Part shown: piece by piece, positions 23,270 through 28,290 of the stretch
Position numbering within the stretch: position 1 is the first letter of the stretch
Layout: each line of letters starts with the position of its first letter
NCBI GenBank assembly: GCA_937926105.1
Contig: CALANS010000110.1
Span: 1-28,290, forward strand
From: an uncultured Actinomycetes bacterium
Lineage (GTDB): Bacteria > Actinomycetota > Actinomycetes > Mycobacteriales > Nakamurellaceae
DNA length: 28,290 bases
Direction of reading: 5' to 3'
Made by a program: the position numbers and the translations under genes
The notes under the pieces: model-generated
Database searches by the model: none
Told to the model about the DNA's origin: nothing
Seen by the model: the letters and a program-made list of their open reading frames with translations, nothing else

Positions 23270-23659
23270 GTGCTCATTGGCGAGGTGGCGACAGCGGGAG
23301 GCACCACCGCCAAGACGCTGCGGTTCTACGAGCAGGAGGGTCTTCTGCCCGAGCCGGGCCGTACGCCGGGCGGGTACCGCGACTACGACGGCGACGTGCT
23401 GGGCCGGCTCGACTTCATCCGCCGCAGCCGGACGGCCGGGCTGACCCTGGGCGAGATCCGCGAGATCCTCGACCTGCGCGACGGGGGCGCAGCTCCCTGC
23501 GAGCACGTCCAGGGGGTGCTGACCCGGCGGCTGGAGGACCTCGACGCCCAGATTGCCGAGCTGACCGTGCTGCGCGCCGCCGTCGCCGACCTGTGGGCCG
23601 GGGCCGCGACCGTCGAACCAGCCAGTTGCGACGCGGCCAGCGTTTGCCGGTACGTGTAG
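23270..23659 (+). CDS. merR: MerR-family mercury-responsive regulator
   Basis: A 129-aa MerR-type activator. The winged helix-turn-helix reads VATAGGTTAKTLRFYEQEGL, then PGGYRDY. The long dimerisation helix follows Cys77, and the C-terminus has Cys120 and Cys126. Three cysteines in this arrangement are what mercury-sensing MerR proteins use to bind one Hg(II) between subunits. The start is GTG 23270 with GGAGG 5 bp upstream. It is divergent from merA across a 98-bp gap holding the operator, so it likely represses its own gene and activates merA on mercury. Confidence 0.92.
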   Translation: MLIGEVATAGGTTAKTLRFYEQEGLLPEPGRTPGGYRDYDGDVLGRLDFIRRSRTAGLTLGEIREILDLRDGGAAPCEHVQGVLTRRLEDLDAQIAELTVLRAAVADLWAGAATVEPASCDAASVCRYV

Positions 23660-23740
23660 CCCTCGACCGCAGGTCGCCATGCCTGTGACGGTGCTGGGCT
23701 GACGCTGGTCACCGGTGCGCCGCCACGCCACGATGGGCAC

Positions 23741-24042
23741 ATGGAAGCAGCAGCGGTGATGCACGACCAAGCGGACAGCCCCACCTGCTGGTGCTGCGGG
23801 AATGCGTTCGACGAACACGACCTGTCCCGGCTCGGGTCGCACCCTGAGGTAGCGGTGTGCGGGCGATGCGCGCAGTGGCTGTACCGGCGTGCCCGAGCCA
23901 ACGCCGAGTCTGGTTCGCGTACCCCGGGTGTCCTGGTCCGCCGCGGGTTGGCCGCCGCCCGGCGTGGGGTGATGCGGGCCCGGCTGCAGGGCTGGCCCGT
24001 CCTCGGCCGCTTCTGCGTCGCCTGGACCAGCACCTGCCCTGA
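23741..24042 (+). pseudogene. Small zinc-ribbon protein, frameshifted near its end
   Basis: Starts MEAAAVMHDQADSPTCWCCG with a clear CxxC ... CGRCAQWLYRRA zinc ribbon (residues 16-48) and a basic helical tail. As read, the frame runs on to TGA 24074-24076 with an odd ending. One base inserted near 24011 restores GR-LLRRLDQHLP and a stop at 24040-24042 that overlaps the next ATG as TGATG, which looks like the original coupling. I recognise no function; it is a passenger downstream of merR. Confidence 0.6.
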
Positions 24043-24606
24043 TGGCTGGGCGAGATCGGGCGAGCCCGCAGGATGAGCCTGGTCACGCGATTGGCCGCGA
24101 CACCAACGCCGACAGCCTGAACTCGTGCCGCGAGGACCTGCGCGCACTCCTGGACACGGCGACACCAGAACAGCTGCGTGCGCGAAGCGACGGCACCAAG
24201 TGGACCAACGAGCAGCTCCTGTTCCACATGGTGTTCGGGTTCCTCATCGTGCGCCGCCTGCTCCCGCTCGTGCAGGTCATGTCCGCATTTCCGGCCTGGG
24301 TCGGGCGAGCCTTCGCCTGGTGCCTCGACAGCGCACGGGCGCCATTCCACTGGGTGAACTACGCAGGGTCCTGCGTCGGCGCCCTGGTGTTCAACCACGC
24401 CCGCATGGGCCCGCCTGTGCGACCACACCATCGACCACCTGCTCTCCAGCCTTCGGCGAGAACCCGATGAGCGATTGCGCGCAGGGATGCCGTTCCCGAC
24501 CACCTGGGACCCGTACTTCGAACCACACATGACCTTGGCAGCGGTGTACCCCTACCCGGCGCTTCACCATGCCCACCACCGCAGACAGCTCACCCTCGCT
24601 ACCTGA
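24042..24606 (+). pseudogene. DinB-like four-helix protein with +1 frameshift
   Basis: The frame from ATG 24042 contains CREDLRALLDTATPEQL, TKWTNEQLLFHMVFGFLIVR and NYAGSCVGALVFNHARMG, typical of DinB/YfiT-type metal-binding four-helix proteins (conserved His in LLFHMVFG). After GGGCCC at 24408-24413 the frame turns into a Pro-rich tail. Dropping one C gives GRLCDHTIDHLLSSLRREPD, EPHMTLAAVYPYPALHHAHH and a stop at 24604-24606, restoring the His-rich C-terminus of the family. The gene is therefore broken or mis-sequenced by one base. Its role in a mer transposon is unknown; thiol-related chemistry is known for some relatives. Confidence 0.7.
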
Positions 24607-24719
24607 TGGCGCAGGCGGCCGCACCAGCGATGCCCGACACGCCGACGACCGTCCCTGCGCACTGAACACCATCACGGGCGGGCACTCTTGGGCCGCTCGC
24701 AGGAGGCGCGCACGAAGAA

Positions 24720-24752
24720 GCGCGCCCCCGGTTCGATGAACCGAGGGCGCGC
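24720..24752 (+). terminator. Terminator-like hairpin near the right transposon end
   Basis: An 8-bp and a 6-bp stem separated by one C/A mismatch (24720-24734 with 24738-24752), with loop GAT. It has no strong U-run on either side (ATTCTGTG on plus, TTCTTCG on minus). It probably ends merR-side transcription. Confidence 0.6.
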
Positions 24753-24783
24753 ATTCTGTGCGCCATTTCCGCACCGTGAACCC

Positions 24784-24804
24784 ACACTAAAAGCCGAACA
24801 GGCC
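24784..24804. repeat. Transposon terminal inverted repeat, right
   Basis: The complement of 19110-19130 over 21 bp; the right GTCTG copy follows at 24805-24809. Confidence 0.9.
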
Positions 24805-24809
24805 GTCTG

Positions 24810-24821
24810 GGTGCAGGGCCT
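24810..24821 (-). terminator. Right half of the terminator split by the transposon
   Basis: GGTGCAGGGCCT pairs with 19093-19104 in the uninterrupted sequence. It lies downstream of the promoter at 24893-24921 on the minus strand. Confidence 0.8.
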
Positions 24822-24854
24822 GGTGTCGCTGTCGTTGCTGCCGGCGGTGTTCAC
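24822..24854 (-). other. Possible leader peptide start upstream of the split terminator
   Basis: GTG 24852-24854 on the minus strand follows CCGGAG and opens a frame beginning VNTAGSNDSDTRPCTQT. Without the transposon it would be 21 codons and stop at a TGA in the U-run of the terminator. An ATG one base earlier is followed at once by TGA. This would suit a ribosome-linked attenuator, but the frame is short and may be chance. Confidence 0.3.
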
Positions 24855-24892
24855 ATCGTCGTGCCCGTTACTCCGGTTCTGGCAACGCCTTA

Positions 24893-24921
24893 ACTATATC
24901 ACGAAACGCCAAGTGCTGCAA
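24893..24921 (-). promoter_or_regulatory. Strong sigma70-type promoter, leftward
   Basis: On the minus strand TTGCAG (24916-24921), a 17-bp spacer and TATAGT (24893-24898) match the -35/-10 consensus at 4 and 5 of 6 positions. It stands in the only AT-rich patch of the area. It faces the split terminator and, before transposon insertion, the 279-aa gene at 19012. Confidence 0.65.
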
Positions 24922-24933
24922 CGCTTTTCGCTG

Positions 24934-25221
24934 TTAGTCGAATGCGCTGGGGCCGACGTTCATGAAGTCCAGCCCCGCATTGAGATCGCCCGGTGCGTGC
25001 GCGAGGGCGGTGCAGATGTGCTGCCACTGCGCCGTGGGGATCGCAAGCTGCGTCGGTTCGATCTTCTCCTGCTCGTCGTACCAGGCGTAGCCGTAGATCA
25101 GCATGAGCGTCCCGGTGAGCCGGTCCGACGCCGTGAGCGTCTCATCGCCGGCAATCGCATCCAGACAGCGCATCACCGGCTCAGGCAGCGTCACCTCCCG
25201 GCGCGCCGCGGTGGCCGTCAC
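24934..25221 (-). CDS. Hypothetical protein, 95 aa
   Basis: Begins at GTG 25219-25221, overlapping the previous stop as GTGA. The sequence VTLPEPVMRCLDAIAGDE, LTGTLMLIYGYAWYDEQEKI, PTAQWQHICTALAHAPGDLN is acidic and helical without a recognised motif. It is the last gene before the promoter at 24893. Confidence 0.75.
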   Translation of the reverse strand: MTATAARREVTLPEPVMRCLDAIAGDETLTASDRLTGTLMLIYGYAWYDEQEKIEPTQLAIPTAQWQHICTALAHAPGDLNAGLDFMNVGPSAFD

Positions 25222-25652
25222 GACGCCACCGGGACGTGATTGGTGCCGATCTTGTCGGTGAGGGCGCTGCGCTCGTGCGGACCCAGCGCGCTGACCGCCT
25301 TCTCGTACAGCGCGATACCGGCGGCCCAGTCCTCGACGAATCCGTCACTGCTCAGGCCCTCGAGCGCGCCGCGGAGGAAGGCCGAAATGAGGATCGCCGT
25401 CACGACCTCGTCGTACGGCCGGTACCCTGTCTTGCAGAAATCCCACGCGCCATTCGGCACGATCTGGAACGACTCATAGTCGTCCGGCGCGACGCCGTTC
25501 AGCCGGATCCCGGTCGACGAGATCTCCGGCTCCCCGGTACTGTCCGGACCGGCCAACGGTACCGTCGTCGCGGCGAGGATCTTCGTGGTGTCGTTGACGA
25601 CGAGGCCGAGCGATTCGGCTTTGCTCGGCGTCCAGTAGTGCGTGTATCCCAT
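25218..25652 (-). CDS. MGYTHYW-type hypothetical protein, 144 aa
   Basis: The opening MGYTHYWTPSKAE is a hallmark of an unnamed family I have seen on plasmids and phages. Later segments are GIRLNGVAPDDYESFQIVPN, WDFCKTGYRPYDEVVTAIL and a helical C-terminus. The ATG 25650-25652 has AAAGGAG upstream, and the hairpin 25683-25711 lies just before that ribosome site. The stop overlaps the next start (GTGA). Function unknown. Confidence 0.82.
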   Translation of the reverse strand: MGYTHYWTPSKAESLGLVVNDTTKILAATTVPLAGPDSTGEPEISSTGIRLNGVAPDDYESFQIVPNGAWDFCKTGYRPYDEVVTAILISAFLRGALEGLSSDGFVEDWAAGIALYEKAVSALGPHERSALTDKIGTNHVPVAS

Positions 25653-25682
25653 CGGGATACTCCTTTCATGAGAAACCGAAAG

Positions 25683-25711
25683 GCCCCGGCGAGCGGGATG
25701 CTCGCCGGGGC
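25683..25711 (-). terminator. Terminator-like hairpin directly before an SD
   Basis: A 12-bp perfect stem (25683-25694 with 25700-25711) and 5-base loop. It lies 8 bp after the stop of the 285-aa gene and is followed on the minus strand by TTTCGGTTTC, with AAAGGAG only about 20 bp further. Confidence 0.9.
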
Positions 25712-25719
25712 TGCGGGTA

Positions 25720-26577
25720 CTACTCCTCGTAGTGCTCGACGTCGGTGATCTCGTCGATCTCGACGTCGTCGATCTCGACGCCCGAGTGGTCGTCGTCCAA
25801 CGCGAAGTCCTCGCGAATCGCATCCAGCAGCGCGTCCTCGCGGATGGAATTCCTGACCCACTCCTCGCTTGGCAGTCCGCGCCGCTGGGCCAGCGTCGCC
25901 GTGAACGTCACCTTGATCATCGCGGTCGCGGTGTACTTCTCCGCCCGGCGCTCGAGACCGAGCTCGCCGAGGGCCTGGTCGACGACCGAGCACCAGCCGT
26001 GCCTGACGGCGTACTCGGAAGCAACGTCCGCGACGCGCTCCTTGAACGCCGCGAGCTCGTGCTCCACGTTCTCCAGCCGCCGGATCGTGCTCCGCTGGGC
26101 CAGGATTCGCGCCGTCGCTGCGGCGCCCGCGTCGTCGGGGATGTTCGTCGCCGCGCGCAGTCGTATGCGGATCACGGACTCCTCGGCGGCCGTGATGACG
26201 GGGTCCGCGGAGGCGGTCTGCCCGGACGACTCCAGTGCCCATCGGATGTGACCGGCGACGTCGTCCTGCGTGAAGCCCTCGGCGATCAGCTGGCGACGCA
26301 GCACGGACGCCCCGACGCCGATTCGGACCGGAGCGGACAGCGTAGCGAACAGCTTCTCCTGGATCTTGTCGAAGTCGTCGCGGTAGACCCAGTAGCGGTT
26401 GCCGAGGACGGCGCCGAGTGCGTCTGTTACCCGCTCGGGGGTCGCCCCGTCGATGGGATCGAGCAGCTCGTGCACCCGGTCGATGCTGATCGAGTGGAAC
26501 CGCTCCGGAAAGCCGACCTTCAGCCAGGCCGGGCTGGCCTCGGTGTCGGTCGTTTCGGTTGGTGCGGTTGTGGTCAT
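25720..26577 (-). CDS. Hypothetical protein, 285 aa, coiled middle and acidic tail
   Basis: Starts MTTTAPTETTDTEASPAWLK at ATG 26575-26577 with AAAGGA upstream. An N-terminal helical part (VHELLDPIDGATPERVTDAL) is followed by a likely coiled coil (TIRRLENVEHELAAFKERVA) and a conserved-looking VVDQALGELGLERRAEKYTA ... TATLAQRRGLPSEEWVRNSI segment. The last 30 residues are very acidic (DDVEIDEITDVEHYEE). I recognise no family. It stands between two hairpins, so it may form its own unit. Confidence 0.8.
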   Translation of the reverse strand: MTTTAPTETTDTEASPAWLKVGFPERFHSISIDRVHELLDPIDGATPERVTDALGAVLGNRYWVYRDDFDKIQEKLFATLSAPVRIGVGASVLRRQLIAEGFTQDDVAGHIRWALESSGQTASADPVITAAEESVIRIRLRAATNIPDDAGAAATARILAQRSTIRRLENVEHELAAFKERVADVASEYAVRHGWCSVVDQALGELGLERRAEKYTATAMIKVTFTATLAQRRGLPSEEWVRNSIREDALLDAIREDFALDDDHSGVEIDDVEIDEITDVEHYEE

Positions 26578-26603
26578 GTGCTTGTTCCTTTACGGTGATA
26601 GAA

Positions 26604-26648
26604 AAGGCGCCGCCCGCCCCGACTTGGTCTCGGGACGGACGGCGCCTT
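26604..26648 (-). terminator. Terminator-like hairpin directly before an SD
   Basis: A 13-bp stem with one mismatch (26604-26616 with 26636-26648), followed on the minus strand by TTTTCTATC and then AAAGGA of the 285-aa gene. Confidence 0.87.
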
Positions 26649-26666
26649 CGGTCATGCTCGGCTGGG

Positions 26667-26834
26667 TCAGCGGACGCTGCCCAGGTCATCTCTCAAACGC
26701 TCGCGCACCCACGGCGGGTCGTAGTCGCGAAGCTCGCGGGTCATGCGCTCCCGCTCGGTGTGCGAGTAGCCCTGGGGGCGCCTGCACACCTCGCACGAGC
26801 CGGACGCGCAGCACTCGTACTCCTGGCCCGTCAC
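26667..26834 (-). CDS. 55-aa Cys-rich protein
   Basis: Starts at GTG 26832-26834, overlapping the DUF932 stop as GTGA, and ends at TGA 26667-26669, just before the hairpin. The peptide starts MTGQEYECCASGSCEVCRRP. Cys8, Cys9, Cys14 and Cys17 make a compact metal-site candidate, followed by a charged helix (SHTERERMTRELRDYDPPWV). Overlap and codon use support a real gene. Its function is unknown. Confidence 0.65.
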   Translation of the reverse strand: MTGQEYECCASGSCEVCRRPQGYSHTERERMTRELRDYDPPWVRERLRDDLGSVR

Positions 26835-28219
26835 GCCAGCTGGTAGGCGAGGTGCATGGCGTCGACGGCGCGGCCGCCGAGGTCGTGCGCGGCGTCCGGG
26901 TCGGCGACCGTCTGCGCGAACGAGGTGACCGCGTTCATCACGCCGCCGGTGGTGATCTGCCCGCCGATCAGGAAGTGCCGCAGGATGCCCTCGGCCTCCT
27001 CCTTGGAGAACGCGAGCTTCTTGCCGACGACCTCGATCGTCTTCTCCGGCTCGGAGATCTCCTTGCCGGACTGCTCGGTCAGCTCGGCGACCTTCGCGTC
27101 GAGGTAGTCGGCCGAGAGCACCGCCTTGACCACGTCGCGGGTCTGCGCCGTGACGTAGGCGAGTTCCTTGGACTGGGTGTCCTCGGACCAGGCAATGTGA
27201 CCGTCGTCCTGCTTCGCCCCGACGTGCGTGCGGGCGAACGCGTCCTTGGTCATGGTCAGGCCGTTAGAGCAGCGCAGCACCGTGATCTCGGGCGTGATCT
27301 GCCAGCGGCCGGCCCCGACCTCGGAGTTGGTCAGCAGGAACCCGGCGTGCACGATTGGCTCGGTGCCCGGCTCGAACATGCCGTGCGTCTGCTGATCGCC
27401 CAGCCCCCGGCGACCCTGCTCCCGCCACAGCTGACCGAGCCGAAGACGCTCGGCGTCGCTGATGCCGCGGCTGGCCCGCCGGTTGGCCTCGGCGCTCGTG
27501 TCGAACGGGCTGCGGTAGCCGGCCAGCAGCTCCGGCGCGGCCGTGAGGATCTCCGGCGCGGCGACGTGGACGTACATCTTCGTCTCCGACAGGTCGCCGT
27601 AGATCCTCAGCGATGCCGGGTCGACGCCGGCGTCCTGGATGCCCTTGAGCATCGCGAGGAGCCCGTCGATGTTGTCCAGCCGGGCGAACCGGTTGGAGAG
27701 CAGTGCCCGGGCGATGCCGACCCCGTTCTCGGGGCGGATCAGCCGGACGAAGAACGACCGCGGATCGGCCGGGACGCCCGACCGCTTCACCAGCGGCTCC
27801 TCACTTTGGACGGGCGGGCGGCTGAACAGCGGCTTGCGGCCGCGCAGCAGCCCGTTCACGTTGGCGTCCCACAGGTCCAGCCGGGCCGGGTAGGCGAGCT
27901 TGCCCTTCACGATCCGGCCGTGCCGAAGCCGCCGCAGGTAGGCGGTGTTGATGTCGAGCCGCTCGGCGATTTGGTCGTCGAAGATCTGCGTCGGCCAGTA
28001 GGAGGCGTTCGGATCGGTGAACCCGTCCTCCTCCAGGATCATCTCCTGGCCCTCGAGGACGAGCATCCCCTCCGTGAAGCGCAGCTTCTCGGCGGGCACG
28101 ATCAGGTCGATCTTGTGCGCCTGGTTGTGCTGCAGCACGCCCAGCAGGTCCTCGTAGTCCGCGTTGCGCAGGGTCGGCACGTAGGCCGTACCGGTGCGCT
28201 CCGTTGTTGCTGTTTCCAT
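26831..28219 (-). CDS. DUF932 phage/plasmid-like protein
   Basis: A 462-aa protein of the DUF932 (phage/plasmid-like, TIGR03299-type) family, common on conjugative elements and plasmids. Typical blocks: DDQIAERLDINTAYLRRLRH, RSFFVRLIRPENGVGIARAL, LSNRFARLDNIDGLLAMLKG, then HAGFLLTNSEVGAGRWQITP and VLRCSNGLTMTKDAFARTH. The C-terminal helical region ends TVADPDAAHDLGGRAVDAMH. The ATG 28217-28219 has AGGAGGG upstream, directly after the hairpin 28246-28270. Function is not established; the family supports a mobile-element origin for this leftward operon. Confidence 0.92.
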   Translation of the reverse strand: METATTERTGTAYVPTLRNADYEDLLGVLQHNQAHKIDLIVPAEKLRFTEGMLVLEGQEMILEEDGFTDPNASYWPTQIFDDQIAERLDINTAYLRRLRHGRIVKGKLAYPARLDLWDANVNGLLRGRKPLFSRPPVQSEEPLVKRSGVPADPRSFFVRLIRPENGVGIARALLSNRFARLDNIDGLLAMLKGIQDAGVDPASLRIYGDLSETKMYVHVAAPEILTAAPELLAGYRSPFDTSAEANRRASRGISDAERLRLGQLWREQGRRGLGDQQTHGMFEPGTEPIVHAGFLLTNSEVGAGRWQITPEITVLRCSNGLTMTKDAFARTHVGAKQDDGHIAWSEDTQSKELAYVTAQTRDVVKAVLSADYLDAKVAELTEQSGKEISEPEKTIEVVGKKLAFSKEEAEGILRHFLIGGQITTGGVMNAVTSFAQTVADPDAAHDLGGRAVDAMHLAYQLA

Positions 28220-28245
28220 GTTTGATCCCTCCTGGAATCGTAAAA

Positions 28246-28270
28246 GGCCCCGGAGGATTTCTCCGGGGCC
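28246..28270 (-). terminator. Terminator-like hairpin directly before an SD
   Basis: A 10-bp perfect stem (28246-28255 with 28261-28270), loop GATTT, then TTTTA on the minus strand and AGGAGGG of the DUF932 gene within about 10 bp. It would terminate a gene lying beyond the window. Confidence 0.88.
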
Positions 28271-28290
28271 AGTCTTAAATGCCGTGGTGA

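Larger units (their letters stand above)
19110..24804. mobile_element. Mercury-resistance transposon, 5695 bp
   Basis: The ends are 21-bp perfect inverted repeats beginning GGCCTGTTCGGC (19110-19130 and 24784-24804) with a GTCTG duplication outside. Inside are the transposase, a MerT-like gene and merA (leftward), merR (rightward), and two rightward passenger genes. The end sequence is neither the GGGG of Tn3 nor the TGT of Tn7-type ends, and the transposase is not TnpA or TniA. I cannot place the family; the protein suggests a MULE/IS256-like DDE enzyme with extra domains. Insertion interrupts the leftward plasmid operon between its promoter-proximal terminator arms. Confidence 0.88.

Noticed and set aside
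19110..24804. Tn3- or Tn7/Tn5053-type mer transposon
   Set aside because: A 5-bp duplication fits, but no TnpA, resolvase, TniA/TniB or GGGG/TGT ends are present.
26399..28225. Long plus-strand open frame (about 600 codons) opposite DUF932 and the 285-aa gene
   Set aside because: It is the mirror of two well-supported minus-strand genes in G+C-rich DNA, with Arg/Gly/Leu-rich low-complexity translation and no domain.

Overview
The window is high-GC DNA with actinobacterial gene content and codon use. Third codon positions are strongly G/C, GTG and TTG starts are used, and the families are typical of actinomycete plasmids and integrative elements (DUF932, DUF4192, small hypothetical operons). 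I see no chromosomal housekeeping gene, so I infer an accessory island or plasmid. Genus cannot be told from the sequence.

Region 1 (141-12114) is an anti-phage / restriction-like cluster. On the minus strand are Vsr and an McrA-like HNH endonuclease. A C5-cytosine methyltransferase is fused to an endonuclease-III-like HhH-GPD/[4Fe-4S] domain. Two paralogous MORC/MutL-type GHKL ATPases lie on either side of that methyltransferase. The second ATPase opens a tightly coupled plus-strand operon with a Z1-type SF2 helicase, a DUF4420 PD-(D/E)XK nuclease and an AIPR protein. The core matches the published MutL/MORC-Z1-DUF4420-AIPR (MZA-like) systems. The methyltransferase-glycosylase fusion, the two ATPases and the Vsr/HNH arm are the less usual parts. 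A 41-codon basic ORF, GTGA-coupled to AIPR, is split by an IS1634-family element (12200-13839) flanked by a perfect 62-bp target duplication.

Region 2 (13939-15060) is a junction zone. It holds an AT-richer YbjN-like gene, a frameshifted IS3-family transposase tail, and the 3' part of a small secreted-protein gene cut by that IS fragment.

Region 3 (15073-19104 and 24810-28270) was a single stretch of leftward plasmid/ICE-type genes: DUF932, a 55-aa Cys-rich protein, several hypotheticals, a membrane peptide, DUF4192 and an NPYA-repeat protein. Its genes are joined by ATGA/GTGA overlaps. Intrinsic-terminator-like hairpins repeatedly sit directly upstream of the next Shine-Dalgarno and start codon.

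Region 4 (19110-24804) is a 5695-bp mercury-resistance transposon with 21-bp perfect terminal inverted repeats and a 5-bp target duplication (GTCTG). It inserted exactly into the loop of one of Region 3's terminator hairpins. It carries an unusual transposase with N-terminal zinc ribbons and a C-terminal DnaQ-like exonuclease domain, then a MerT-like protein, MerA and divergent MerR, then two passenger genes (zinc ribbon and DinB-like) that both carry frameshifts. Several independent one-base frameshifts fall between 14.8 and 24.4 kb. The defence operon appears intact.
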